Positions 32,473-45,721 of a stretch of DNA of 64,000 nucleotides are shown here, piece after piece. Every line of letters starts with the position of its first letter. Within the stretch, counting starts at the first letter, position 1. The translations under genes were made by a program, and so were the position numbers. The notes below the pieces were generated by a model. The model made no database searches. It worked only from the letters and a program-made list of their open reading frames with translations, and was not told the DNA's origin. This DNA is from Pampus argenteus (Eukaryota > Chordata > Actinopteri > Scombriformes > Stromateidae), in assembly GCA_036937835.1 (NCBI GenBank), contig CM072877.1, forward strand, positions 275,001-339,000, read 5' to 3'.

Positions 32473-33207
32473 TTTTCTGTGCTCTACGCAAACTGCAGAG
32501 GACGCTGCTGCCTCTTGTGTGCAGACAGAGCAAAGAGCGAACTTATTAGCTGCTTTTTCATTGGTGCCTCTTCAGAGTAAATTAGTTTAACCAAACTTAT
32601 ATATAGACCCCAGTCACATCTATTTTCATGTCAAATAATATAGGTTACTAGATAAGATTACATATTGTACGTCGCATGTCCATCATAATGTTCTTTACAT
32701 TCATTAAAATGTCAACATGATTAGAAAATATGTTTTTCTTGTAAATGAAAATACTGAAACAACAATCACAAAGCTTTTATCTCTGTAATTACCCCAGGTT
32801 GTCCTTTTCATAGGCTCTTTTGTTAAATTACATCATTTCTTAAAGCAACTAAAATCATTTCCTTCTTTGAGAAAAGAAAAAAACAACAACAAGCTCTGCA
32901 CGTACCGTATTTTCAGGTAAGGGAAAGTGAAAATATCTAAGAAAAAACAGGTATTTTTCTACACATGGCTAGTTGGGGTTAACTGTCAAAGGAACAAATT
33001 AAAAGACTAAAACCATCACCTGTTGAATACTTCACAGGTACGTTTCAGAAGAGAACGTTTAAATGTCGTATGTTTTAAGATGCCTTCCAAAGCCTGATAT
33101 GATCTATACATACGTTATTTACACATGTTGATCAAACGTGAAATAAAATACCCACAGAGGAGGAAACAGCGTCCTCTGCAGTTTGCATAGAGCAGTAAAA
33201 AAAAAAA

Positions 33208-33326
33208 AGCTTACAGCACCTGGTATTCCTAGGCGGTCTCCCATCCAAGTACTAACCAGGCCCTAACCTGCTTAGCTTCCGAGATCAGACGAGATCGGGC
33301 GCGCTCAGGGTGGTGTGGCCGTAAGC
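33208..33326 (-). rRNA. 5S rRNA gene, type 1 (beta)
   Basis: G97A, second beta copy. Confidence 0.95.
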
Positions 33327-33676
33327 GAAGGAAACAGACACACACAGGGTATTTATAGATGCCGTAACGCCACACTCTCTCACATGTGCGGTGATTGTAT
33401 ATGTCGATACTGAATGGAAACACGACACCCTGACGATGACACAAAGTCAGCCAGTAACAGCTGTAACTGTGCGTTCCTCTCCAGGTCAACCTGTAGACAT
33501 TATTACTTAATACACAGTCTATATCATTCTTCTTAATGTTGGGGGATTGTATGACTGGAATCAGAGGTTCTTGATCCCAAAATACGGTGATGTGTTAACC
33601 CTTTATCAATCGGAACAGACGATCGCGATGCTGTTGATCGACATGTATAAATACCCTGTGTGTGTCAGTTTCCTTG

Positions 33677-33795
33677 GCTTACGGCCATACCACCCTGAAC
33701 GAGCCCGATCTCGTCTGATCTCGCAAGCTAACTAGGGTTGGGCCTGGTTAGTACTTGCATGGGAGACCGCCTGGGAATACCAGGTGCTGTAAGCC
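33677..33795 (+). rRNA. 5S rRNA gene, type 2 (beta)
   Basis: Type-2 consensus. Confidence 0.9.
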
Positions 33796-34531
33796 TTTTC
33801 TGTGCTCTACGCAAACTGCAGAGGACGCTGCTGGCTCTTGTGTGCAGACAGAGCAAAGAGCGAACTTATTAGCTGCTTTTTCATTGGTGCCTCTTCAGAG
33901 TAAATTAATTTAACCAAACTTATATATAGACTCCAGTCACATCTATTTTCATGTCAAATAATATAGGTTACTAGATAACATTACATATTGTATGTCGCAT
34001 GTCCATCATAATGTTCTTTACATTCATTAAAATGTCAACATGATTAGAAAATATGTTTTTTTTGTAAATGAAAATACTGAAACAACAATCACAAAGCTTT
34101 TATCTTTGAAATGACCCCAGGTTGTCCTTTTCATAGGCTCTTTTGTTAAATTACATCATTTCTTAAAGCAACTAAAATCATTTCCTTCTTTGAGAAAAGA
34201 AAAAAACAACAACAAGCTCTGCACGTACCGTATTTTCAGGTAAGGTGAAAGAGAAAATATCTAAGAAAAAACAGGTATTTTTCTACACATAGCTTGTTGG
34301 GGTTAACTGTCAAAGGAACAAATTAAAAGACTAAAACCATCACCTGTTGAATACTTCACAGGTACGTTTCAGAAGAGAACATTTAAATGTCGAATGTTTT
34401 AAGATGCCTTCCAGAGCCTGATATGATCTATACATACGTTATTTACACATGTTGATCAAACGTGAAATAAAATACCCACAGAGGAGGAAACAGCGTCCTC
34501 TGCAGTTTGCATAGAGCAGTGAAAAAAAAAA

Positions 34532-34650
34532 AGCTTACAGCACCTGGTATTCCCAGGCGGTCTCCCATCCAAGTACTAACCAGGCCCTAACCTGCTTAGC
34601 TTCCGAAATCAGACGAGATCGGGCGCGCTCAGGGTGGTGTGGCCGTAAGC
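34532..34650 (-). rRNA. 5S rRNA gene, type 1 (alpha)
   Basis: C44T, third alpha copy. Confidence 0.95.
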
Positions 34651-35000
34651 GAAGGAAACAGACACACACAGGGTTTTTATAGATGCCGTAACGCCACACT
34701 CTCTCACATATGCGGTGATTGTATATGTCGATACTGAATGGAAACACGACACCCTGACGATGACACAAAGTCAGCCAGTAACAGCTGTAACTGTGCGTTC
34801 CTCTCCAGGTCAACCTGTAGACATTATTACTTAATACACAGTCTATATCATTCTTCTTAATGTTGGGGGATTGTATGACTGGAATCAGAGGTTCTTGATC
34901 CCAAAATACGGTGATGTGTTAACCCTTCATCAATCGGAACAGACGATCGCGATGCTGTTGATCGACATCTATAAATACCCTGTGTGTGTCAGTTTCCTTG

Positions 35001-35119
35001 GCTTACGGCCATACCACCCTGAACGAGCCCGATCTCGTCTGATCTCGCAAGCTAACTAGGGTTGGGCCTGGTTAGTACTTGCATGGGAGACCGCCTGGGA
35101 ATACCAGGTGCTGTAAGCC
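35001..35119 (+). rRNA. 5S rRNA gene, type 2 (alpha)
   Basis: Type-2 consensus. The spacer that follows has the altered LINE-target sequence at 35479. Confidence 0.9.
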
Positions 35120-35853
35120 TTTTCTGTGCTCTACGCAAACTGCAGAGGACGCTGCTGCCTCTTGTGTGCAGACAGAGCAAAGAGCGAACTTATTAGCTGC
35201 TTTTTCATTGGTGCCTCTTCAGAGTAAATTAGTTTAACCAAACTTATATATAGACCCCAGTCACATCTATTTTCATGTCAAATAATATAGGTTACTAGAT
35301 AAGATTACATATTGTACGTCGCATGTCCATCATAATGTTCTTTACATTCATTAAAATGTCAACATGATTAGAAAATATGTTTTTCTTGTAAATGAAAATA
35401 CTGAAACAACAATCACAAAGCTTTTATCTCTGTAATTACCCCAGGTTGTCCTTTTCATAGGCTCTTTTGTTAAATTACTAAATTCCTAAAGCAACTAAAA
35501 TCATTTCCTTCTTTGAGAAAAGAAAAAAACAACAACAAGCTCTGCACGTACCGTATTTTCAGGTAAGGGAAAGTGAAAATATCTAAGAAAAAACAGGTAT
35601 TTTTCTACACATGGCTAGTTGGGGTTAACTGTCAAAGGAACAAATTAAAAGACTAAAACCATCACCTGTTGAATACTTCACAGGTACGTTTCAGAAGAGA
35701 ACGTTTAAATGTCGTATGTTTTAAGATGCCTTCCAAAGCCTGATATGATCTATACATACGTTATTTACACATGTTGATCAAACGTGAAATAAAATACCCA
35801 CAGAGGAGGAAACAGCGTCCTCTGCAGTTTGCATAGAGCAGTAAAAAAAAAAA

Positions 35854-35972
35854 AGCTTACAGCACCTGGTATTCCTAGGCGGTCTCCCATCCAAGTACTA
35901 ACCAGGCCCTAACCTGCTTAGCTTCCGAGATCAGACGAGATCGGGCGCGCTCAGGGTGGTGTGGCCGTAAGC
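35854..35972 (-). rRNA. 5S rRNA gene, type 1 (beta)
   Basis: G97A, third beta copy. Confidence 0.95.
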
Positions 35973-36322
35973 GAAGGAAACAGACACACACAGGGTATTT
36001 ATAGATGCCGTAACGCCACACTCTCTCACATGTGCGGTGATTGTATATGTCGATACTGAATGGAAACACGACACCCTGACGATGACACAAAGTCAGCCAG
36101 TAACAGCTGTAACTGTGCGTTCCTCTCCAGGTCAACCTGTAGACATTATTACTTAATACACAGTCTATATCATTCTTCTTAATGTTGGGGGATTGTATGA
36201 CTGGAATCAGAGGTTCTTGATCCCAAAATACGGTGATGTGTTAACCCTTTATCAGTCGGAACAGACGATCGCGATGCTGTTGATCGACATGTATAAATAC
36301 CCTGTGTGTGTCAGTTTCCTTG

Positions 36323-36441
36323 GCTTACGGCCATACCACCCTGAACGAGCCCGATCTCGTCTGATCTCGCAAGCTAACTAGGGTTGGGCCTGGTTAGTAC
36401 TTGCATGGGAGACCGCCTGGGAATACCAGGTGCTGTAAGCC
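36323..36441 (+). rRNA. 5S rRNA gene, type 2 (beta)
   Basis: Type-2 consensus. One private spacer change upstream (CAGTCGG at 36254). Confidence 0.9.
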
Positions 36442-37177
36442 TTTTCTGTGCTCTACGCAAACTGCAGAGGACGCTGCTGGCTCTTGTGTGCAGACAGAGC
36501 AAAGAGCGAACTTATTAGCTGCTTTTTCATTGGTGCCTCTTCAGAGTAAATTAATTTAACCAAACTTATATATAGACTCCAGTCACATCTATTTTCATGT
36601 CAAATAATATAGGTTACTAGATAACATTACATATTGTATGTCGCATGTCCATCATAATGTTCTTTACATTCATTAAAATGTCAACATGATTAGAAAATAT
36701 GTTTTTTTTGTAAATGAAAATACTGAAACAACAATCACAAAGCTTTTATCTTTGAAATGACCCCAGGTTGTCCTTTTCATAGGCTCTTTTGTTAAATTAC
36801 ATCATTTCTTAAAGCAACTAAAATCATTTCCTTCTTTGAGAAAAGAAAAAAACAACAACAAGCTCTGCACGTACCGTATTTTCAGGTAAGGTGAAAGAGA
36901 AAATATCTAAGAAAAAACAGGTATTTTTCTACACATAGCTTGTTGGGGTTAACTGTCAAAGGAACAAATTAAAAGACTAAAACCATCACCTGTTGAATAC
37001 TTCACAGGTACGTTTCAGAAGAGAACATTTAAATGTCGAATGTTTTAAGATGCCTTCCAGAGCCTGATATGATCTATACATACGTTATTTACACATGTTG
37101 ATCAAACGTGAAATAAAATACCCACAGAGGAGGAAACAGCGTCCTCTGCAGTTTGCATAGAGCAGTGAAAAAAAAAA

Positions 37178-37296
37178 AGCTTACAGCACCTGGTATTCCC
37201 AGGCGGTCTCCCATCCAAGTACTAACCAGGCCCTAACCTGCTTAGCTTCCGAAATCAGACGAGATCGGGCGCGCTCAGGGTGGTGTGGCCGTAAGC
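37178..37296 (-). rRNA. 5S rRNA gene, type 1 (alpha)
   Basis: C44T, fourth alpha copy. Confidence 0.95.
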
Positions 37297-37646
37297 GAAG
37301 GAAACAGACACACACAGGGTTTTTATAGATGCCGTAACGCCACACTCTCTCACATATGCGGTGATTGTATATGTCGATACTGAATGGAAACACGACACCC
37401 TGACGATGACACAAAGTCAGCCAGTAACAGCTGTAACTGTGCGTTCCTCTCCAGGTCAACCTGTAGACATTATTACTTAATACACAGTCTATATCATTCT
37501 TCTTAATGTTGGGGGATTGTATGACTGGAATCAGAGGTTCTTGATCCCAAAATACGGTGATGTGTTAACCCTTCATCAATCGGAACAGACGATCGCGATG
37601 CTGTTGATCGACATCTATAAATACCCTGTGTGTGTCAGTTTCCTTG

Positions 37647-37765
37647 GCTTACGGCCATACCACCCTGAACGAGCCCGATCTCGTCTGATCTCGCAAGCTA
37701 ACTAGGGTTGGGCCTGGTTAGTACTTGCATGGGAGACCGCCTGGGAATACCAGGTGCTGTAAGCC
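37647..37765 (+). rRNA. 5S rRNA gene, type 2 (alpha)
   Basis: Type-2 consensus. The following spacer repeats the altered target sequence at 38125. Confidence 0.9.
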
Positions 37766-38499
37766 TTTTCTGTGCTCTACGCAAACTGCAGAGGACGCTG
37801 CTGCCTCTTGTGTGCAGACAGAGCAAAGAGCGAACTTATTAGCTGCTTTTTCATTGGTGCCTCTTCAGAGTAAATTAGTTTAACCAAACTTATATATAGA
37901 CCCCAGTCACATCTATTTTCATGTCAAATAATATAGGTTACTAGATAAGATTACATATTGTACGTCGCATGTCCATCATAATGTTCTTTACATTCATTAA
38001 AATGTCAACATGATTAGAAAATATGTTTTTCTTGTAAATGAAAATACTGAAACAACAATCACAAAGCTTTTATCTCTGTAATTACCCCAGGTTGTCCTTT
38101 TCATAGGCTCTTTTGTTAAATTACTAAATTCCTAAAGCAACTAAAATCATTTCCTTCTTTGAGAAAAGAAAAAAACAACAACAAGCTCTGCACGTACCGT
38201 ATTTTCAGGTAAGGGAAAGTGAAAATATCTAAGAAAAAACAGGTATTTTTCTACACATGGCTAGTTGGGGTTAACTGTCAAAGGAACAAATTAAAAGACT
38301 AAAACCATCACCTGTTGAATACTTCACAGGTACGTTTCAGAAGAGAACGTTTAAATGTCGTATGTTTTAAGATGCCTTCCAAAGCCTGATATGATCTATA
38401 CATACGTTATTTACACATGTTGATCAAACGTGAAATAAAATACCCACAGAGGAGGAAACAGCGTCCTCTGCAGTTTGCATAGAGCAGTAAAAAAAAAAA

Positions 38500-38618
38500 A
38501 GCTTACAGCACCTGGTATTCCTAGGTGGTCTCCCATCCAAGTACTAACCAGGCCCTAACCTGCTTAGCTTCCGAGATCAGACGAGATCGGGCGCGCTCAG
38601 GGTGGTGTGGCCGTAAGC
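38500..38618 (-). rRNA. 5S rRNA gene, type 1 (beta)
   Basis: G97A and G93A, fourth beta copy. Confidence 0.95.
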
Positions 38619-38968
38619 GAAGGAAACAGACACACACAGGGTATTTATAGATGCCGTAACGCCACACTCTCTCACATGTGCGGTGATTGTATATGTCGAT
38701 ACTGAATGGAAACACGACACCCTGACGATGACACAAAGTCAGCCAGTAACAGCTGTAACTGTGCGTTCCTCTCCAGGTCAACCTGTAGACATTATTACTT
38801 AATACACAGTCTATATCATTCTTCTTAATGTTGGGGGATTGTATGACTGGAATCAGAGGTTCTTGATCCCAAAATACGGTGATGTGTTAACCCTTTATCA
38901 ATCGGAACAGACGATCGCGATGCTGTTGATCGACATGTATAAATACCCTGTGTGTGTCAGTTTCCTTG

Positions 38969-39087
38969 GCTTACGGCCATACCACCCTGAACGAGCCCGA
39001 TCTCGTCTGATCTCGCAAGCTAACTAGGGTTGGGCCTGGTTAGTACTTGCATGGGAGACCGCCTGGGAATACCAGGTGCTGTAAGCC
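38969..39087 (+). rRNA. 5S rRNA gene, type 2 (beta)
   Basis: Type-2 consensus. Confidence 0.9.
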
Positions 39088-39823
39088 TTTTCTGTGCTCT
39101 ACGCAAACTGCAGAGGACGCTGCTGGCTCTTGTGTGCAGACAGAGCAAAGAGCGAACTTATTAGCTGCTTTTTCATTGGTGCCTCTTCAGAGTAAATTAA
39201 TTTAACCAAACTTATATATAGACTCCAGTCACATCTATTTTCATGTCAAATAATATAGGTTACTAGATAACATTACATATTGTATGTCGCATGTCCATCA
39301 TAATGTTCTTTACATTCATTAAAATGTCAACATGATTAGAAAATATGTTTTTTTTGTAAATGAAAATACTGAAACAACAATCACAAAGCTTTTATCTTTG
39401 AAATGACCCCAGGTTGTCCTTTTCATAGGCTCTTTTGTTAAATTACATCATTTCTTAAAGCAACTAAAATCATTTCCTTCTTTGAGAAAAGAAAAAAACA
39501 ACAACAAGCTCTGCACGTACCGTATTTTCAGGTAAGGTGAAAGAGAAAATATCTAAGAAAAAACAGGTATTTTTCTACACATAGCTTGTTGGGGTTAACT
39601 GTCAAAGGAACAAATTAAAAGACTAAAACCATCACCTGTTGAATACTTCACAGGTACGTTTCAGAAGAGAACATTTAAATGTCGAATGTTTTAAGATGCC
39701 TTCCAGAGCCTGATATGATCTATACATACGTTATTTACACATGTTGATCAAACGTGAAATAAAATACCCACAGAGGAGGAAACAGCGTCCTCTGCAGTTT
39801 GCATAGAGCAGTGAAAAAAAAAA

Positions 39824-39942
39824 AGCTTACAGCACCTGGTATTCCCAGGCGGTCTCCCATCCAAGTACTAACCAGGCCCTAACCTGCTTAGCTTCCGAAA
39901 TCAGACGAGATCGGGCGCGCTCAGGGTGGTGTGGCCGTAAGC
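39824..39942 (-). rRNA. 5S rRNA gene, type 1 (alpha)
   Basis: C44T, fifth alpha copy. Confidence 0.95.
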
Positions 39943-40292
39943 GAAGGAAACAGACACACACAGGGTTTTTATAGATGCCGTAACGCCACACTCTCTCACA
40001 TATGCGGTGATTGTATATGTCGATACTGAATGGAAACACGACACCCTGACGATGACACAAAGTCAGCCAGTAACAGCTGTAACTGTGCGTTCCTCTCCAG
40101 GTCAACCTGTAGACATTATTACTTAATACACAGTCTATATCATTCTTCTTAATGTTGGGGGATTGTATGACTGGAATCAGAGGTTCTTGATCCCAAAATA
40201 CGGTGATGTGTTAACCCTTCATCAATCGGAACAGACGATCGCGATGCTGTTGATCGACATCTATAAATACCCTGTGTGTGTCAGTTTCCTTG

Positions 40293-40411
40293 GCTTACGG
40301 CCATACCACCCTGAACGAGCCCGATCTCGTCTGATCTCGCAAGCTAACTAGGGTTGGGCCTGGTTAGTACTTGCATGGGAGACCGCCTGGGAATACCAGG
40401 TGCTGTAAGCC
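40293..40411 (+). rRNA. 5S rRNA gene, type 2 (alpha)
   Basis: Type-2 consensus. The alternation ends after this gene. Confidence 0.9.
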
Positions 40412-41161
40412 TTTTCTGTGCTCTACGCAAACTGCAGAGGACGCTGCTGCCTCTTGTGTGCAGACAGAGCAAAGAGCGAACTTATTAGCTGCTTTTTCAT
40501 TGGTGCCTCTTCAGAGTAAATTAGTTTAACCAAACTTATATATAGACCCCAGTCACATCTATTTTCATGTCAAATAATATAGGTTACTAGATAAGATTAC
40601 ATATTGTACGTCGCATGTCCATCATAATGTTCTTTACATTCATTAAAATGTCAACATGATTAGAAAATATGTTTTTCTTGTAAATGAAAATACTGAAACA
40701 ACAATCACAAAGCTTTTATCTCTGTAATTACCCCAGGTTGTCCTTTTCATAGGCTCTTTTGTTAAATTACATCATTTCTTAAAGCAACTAAAATCATTTC
40801 CTTCTTTGAGAAAAGAAAAAAACAACAACAAGCTCTGCACGTACCGTATTTTCAGGTAAGGTGAAAGAGAAAATATCTAAGAAAAAACAGGTATTTTTCT
40901 ACACATAGCTTGTTGGGGTTAACTGTCAAAGGAACAAATTAAAAGACTAAAACCATCACCTGTTGAATACTTCACAGGTACGTTTCAGAAGAGAACATTT
41001 AAATGTTGCATGTTTTAAGATGCCTTCCAGAGCCTGATATGATCTATACATACGTTATTTACACATGTTGATCAAACGTGAAATAAAATACCCACAGAGG
41101 AGGAAACAGCGTCCTCTGCAGTTTGCATAGAGCAGTAATAAAAAGAAAAAAGAAAAAAAAA

Positions 41162-41280
41162 AGCTTACAGCACCTGGTATTCCCAGGCAGTCTCCCCTCC
41201 AAGTACTAACCAGGCCCTAACCTGCTTAGCTTGCGAGATCAGACGAGATCGGGCGCGCTCAGGGTGGTGTGGCCGTAAGC
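41162..41280 (-). rRNA. 5S rRNA gene, type 1
   Basis: G48C, T84G and C92T. C48 is the base fixed in type 2 and breaks the helix III pair; T84G is inside the box C core. The terminator tract is interrupted by G. Confidence 0.9.
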
Positions 41281-41630
41281 TAAGGAAACAGACACACACA
41301 GGGTATTTATAGATGCCGTAACGCCACACTCTCTCACATGTGCGGTGATTGTATATGTCGATACTGAATGGAAACACGACACCCTGACGATGACACAAAG
41401 TCAGCCAGTAACAGCTGTAACTGTGCGTTCCTCTCCAGGTCAACCTGTAGACATTATTACTTAATACACAGTCTATATCATTCTTCTTAATGTTGGGGCA
41501 TTGTATGACTGGAATCAGAGGTTCTTGATCCCAAAATACGGTGATGTGTTAACCCTTTATCAATCGGAACAGACGATCGCGATGCTGTTAATCGACATGT
41601 ATAAATACCCTGTGTGTGTCAGTTTCCTTG

Positions 41631-41749
41631 GCTTACGGCCATACCACCCTGAACAAGCCTGATCTCGTCTGATCTCGCAAGCTAACTAGGGTTGGGCCTG
41701 GTTAGTACTTGCATGGGAGACCGCCTGGGAATACCAGGTGCTGTAAGCC
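41631..41749 (+). rRNA. 5S rRNA gene, type 2
   Basis: G25A and C30T. Confidence 0.9.
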
Positions 41750-42485
41750 TTTTCTGTGCTCTACGCAAACTGCAGAGGACGCTGCTGCCTCTTGTGTGCA
41801 GACAGAGCAAAGAGCGAACTTATTAGCTCCTTTTTCATTGGTGCCTCTTCAGAGTAAATTAGTTTAACCAAACTTATATATAGACCCCAGTCACATCTAT
41901 TTTCATGTCAAATAATATAGGTTACTAGATAAGATTACATATTGTATGTCGCATGTCCATCATAATGTTCTTTACATTCATTAAAATGTCAACATGATTA
42001 GAAAATATGTTTTTCTTGTAAATGAAAATACTGAAACAACAATCACAAAGCTTTTATCTTTGAAATGACCCCAGGTTGTCCTTTTCATAGGCTTTTTTGT
42101 TAAATTGCATCATTTCTTAAAGCAACTAAAATCATTTCCTTCTTTGAGAAAAGAAAAAAACAACAACAAGCTCTGCACGTACCGTATTTTCAGGTAAGGG
42201 AAAGAGAAAATATCTGAGAAAAAACAGGTATTTTTCTACACATGGCTTGTTGGGGTTAACTGTCAAAGGAACAAATTAAAAGACTAAAACCATCACCTGT
42301 TGAATACTTCACAGGTACGTTTCAGAAGAGAACGTTTAAATGTCGTATGTTTTAAGATGCCTTCCAAAGCCTGATATGATCTATACATATGTTATTTACA
42401 CATGTTGATCAAACGTGAAATAAAATACCCACAGAGGAGGAAACAGCGTCCTCTGCAGTTTGCATAAAGCAGTAAAAAAAAAAAA

Positions 42486-42604
42486 AGCTTTCAGCACCTG
42501 GTATTCCCAGGCGGTCTCCCATCCAAGTACTAACCAGGCCCTAACCTGCTTAGCTTCCGAGATCAGACGAGATCGGGCGCGCTCAGGGTGGTGTGGCCGT
42601 AAGC
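42486..42604 (-). rRNA. 5S rRNA gene, type 1
   Basis: T114A breaks a helix I pair. Shared with 46457 and 47780. Confidence 0.93.
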
Positions 42605-42954
42605 GAAGGAAACAGACACACACAGGGTATTTATAGATGCCGTAACGCCACACTCTCTCACATGTGCGGTGATTGTATATGTCGATACTGAATGGAAACA
42701 CGACACCCTGACGATGACACAAAGTCAGCCAGTAACAGCTGTAACTGTGCGTTCCTCTCCAGGTCAACCTGTAGACATTATTACTTAATACACAGTCTAT
42801 ATCATTCTTCTTAATGTTGGGGCATTGTATGACTGGAATCAGAGGTTCTTGATCCCAAAATACGGTGATGTGTTAACCCTTTATCAATCGGAACAGACGA
42901 TTGCGATGCTGTTGATCGACATGTATAAATACCCTGTGTGTGTCAGTTTCCTTG

Positions 42955-43073
42955 GCTTACGGCCATACCACCCTGAACGAGCCCGATCTCGTCTGATCTC
43001 GCAAACTAACTAGGGTTGGGCCTGGTTAGTACTTGCATGGGAGACCGCCTGGGAATACCAGGTGCTGTAAGCC
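42955..43073 (+). rRNA. 5S rRNA gene, type 2
   Basis: G51A in box A. Shared with 46926 and 48249. Confidence 0.9.
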
Positions 43074-43810
43074 TTTTCTGTGCTCTACGCAAACTGCAGA
43101 GGACGCTGCTGCCTCTTGTGTGCAGACAGAGCAAAGAGCGAACTTATTAGCTGCTTTTTCATTGGTGCCTCTTCAGAGTAAATTAATTTAACCAAACTTA
43201 TATATAGACCCCAGTCACATCTATTGTCATGTCAAATAATATAGGTTACTAGATAAGATTACATATTGTATGTCGCATGTCCATCATAATGTTCTTTACA
43301 TTCATTAAAATGTCAACATGATTAGAAAATATGTTTTTCTTGTAAATAAAAATACTGAAACAACAATCACAAAGCTTTTATCTTTGAAATGACCCCAGGT
43401 TGTCCTTTTCATAGGCTTTTTTGTTAAATTACATCATTTCTTAAAGCAACTAAAATCATTTCCTTCTTTGAGAAAAGAAAAAAACAACAACAAGCTCTGC
43501 ACGTACCGTATTTTCAGGTAAGGGAAAGAGAAAATATCTGAGAAAAAACAGGTATTTTTCTACACATGGCTTGTTGGGGTTAACTGTCAAAGGGACAAAT
43601 TAAAAGACTAAAACCATCACCTGTTGAATACTTCACAGGTACGTTTCAGAAGAGAACATTTAAATGTTGCATGTTTTAAGATGCCTTCCAGAGCCTGATA
43701 TGATCTATACATACGTTATTTACACATGTTGATCAAACGTGAAATAAAATACCCACAGAGGAGGAAACAGCGTCCTCTGCAGTTTGCATAGAGCAGTAAA
43801 AAAAAAAAAA

Positions 43811-43929
43811 AGCTTACAGCACCTGGTATTCCCAGGCGGTCTCCCATCCAAGTACTAACCAGGCCCTAACCTGCTTAGCTTCCGAGATCGGACGAGATCG
43901 GGCGCGCTCAGGGTGGTGTGGCCGTAAGC
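43811..43929 (-). rRNA. 5S rRNA gene, type 1
   Basis: T40C only, a base also seen in other vertebrate 5S genes. Confidence 0.95.
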
Positions 43930-44279
43930 GAAGGAAACAGACACACACAGGGTATTTATAGATGCCGTAACGCCACACTCTCTCACATGTGCGGTGATTG
44001 TATATGTCGATACTGAATGGAAACACGACACCCTGACGATGACACAAAGTCAGCCAGTAACAGCTGTAACTGTGCGTTCCTCTCCAGGTCAACCTGTAGA
44101 CATTATTACTTAATACACAGTCTATATCATTCTTCTTAATGTTGGGGGATTGTATGACTGGAATCAGAGGTTCTTGATCCCAAAATACGGTGATGTGTTA
44201 ACCCTTTATCAATCGGAACAGACGATCGCGATGCTGTTGATCGACATGTATAAATACCCTGTGTGTGTCAGTTTCCTTG

Positions 44280-44398
44280 GCTTACGGCCATACCACCCTG
44301 AACGAGCCCGATCTCGTCTGATCTCGCAAGCTAACTAGGGTTGGGCCTGGTTAGTACTTGCATGGGAGACCGCCTGGGAATACCAGGTGCTGTAAGCC
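44280..44398 (+). rRNA. 5S rRNA gene, type 2
   Basis: Type-2 consensus copy. Confidence 0.9.
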
Positions 44399-45133
44399 TT
44401 TTCTGTGCTCTACGCAAACTGCAGAGGACGCTGCTGCCTCTTGTGTGCAGACAGAGCAAAGAGCGAACTTATTAGCTGCTTTTTCATTGGTGCCTCTTCA
44501 GAGTAAATTAGTTTAACCAAACTTATATATAGACCCCAGTCACATCTATTTTCATGTCAAATAATATAGGTTACTAGATAAGATTACATATTGTATGTCG
44601 CATGTCCATCATAATGTTCTTTACATTCATTAAAATGTCAACATGATTAGAAAATATGTTTTTCTTGTAAATGAAAATACTGAAACAACAATCACAAAGC
44701 TTTTATCTTTGAAATGACCCCAGGTTGTCCTTTTCATAGGCTTTTTTGTTAAATTGCATCATTTCTTAAAGCAACTAAAATCATTTCCTTCTTTGAGAAA
44801 AGAAAAAAACAACAACAAGCTCTGCACGTACCGTATTTTCAGGTAAGGGGAAAGAGAAAATATCTGAGAAAAAACAGGTATTTTTCTACACATGGCTTGT
44901 TGGGGTTAACTGTCAAAGGAACAAATTAAAAGACTAAAACCATCACCTGTTGAATACTTCACAGGTACGTTTCAGAAGAGAACGTTTAAATGTCGTATGT
45001 TTTAAGATGCCTTCCAAATCCTGATATTATCTATACATACCTTATTTACACATGTTGATCAAACGTGAAATAAAATACCCACAGAGGAGGAAACAGCGTC
45101 CTTTGCAGTTTGCATAGAGCAGTGAAAAAAAAA

Positions 45134-45252
45134 AGCTTACAGCACCTGGTATTCCCAGGCGGTCTCCCATCCAAGTACTAACCAGGCCCTAACCTGCTTA
45201 GCTTCCGAGATCAGACGAGATCAGGCGCTCTCAGGGTGGTGTGGCCGTAAGC
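45134..45252 (-). rRNA. 5S rRNA gene, type 1
   Basis: C24A and C30T. Shortest uninterrupted terminator tract in the window, 10 T. Confidence 0.93.
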
Positions 45253-45602
45253 GAAGGAAACAGACACACACAGGGTATTTATAGATGCCGTAACGCCACA
45301 CTCTCTCACATGTGCGGTGATTGTATATGTCGATACTGAATGGAAACACGACACCCTGACGATGACACAAAGTCAGCCAGTAACAGCTGTAACTGTGCGT
45401 TCCTCTCCAGGTCAACCTGTAGACATTATTACTTAATACACAGTCTATATCATTCTTCTTAATGTTGGGGGATTGTATGACTGGAATCAGAGGTTCTTGA
45501 TCCCAAAATACGGTGATGTGTTAACCCTTTATCAATCGTAACAGACGATCGCGATGCTGTTGATCGACATGTATAAATACCCTGTGTGTGTCAGTTTCCT
45601 TG

Positions 45603-45721
45603 GCTTACGGCCATACCACCCTGAACGAGCCCGATCTCGTCTGATCTCGCAAGCTAACTAGGGTTGGGCCTGGTTAGTACTTGCATGGGAGACCGCCTGG
45701 GAATACCAGGTGCTGTAAGCC
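45603..45721 (+). rRNA. 5S rRNA gene, type 2
   Basis: Type-2 consensus within the gene. Confidence 0.9.

Larger units (their letters stand above)
28502..40411. repeat. 2,647-bp two-unit higher-order repeat
   Basis: Units alternate between two variants for nine units. Variant alpha minus genes have C44T, an upstream TATAAAAA, and plus partners with CATCTATAAATA (29238, 31885, 34532, 37178, 39824). Variant beta minus genes have G97A (30561, 33208, 35854, 38500). Spacing between like units is 2,646-2,647 bp. Spacer markers, for example CTGGCTCTTG after beta plus genes, alternate in step. Confidence 0.92.
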
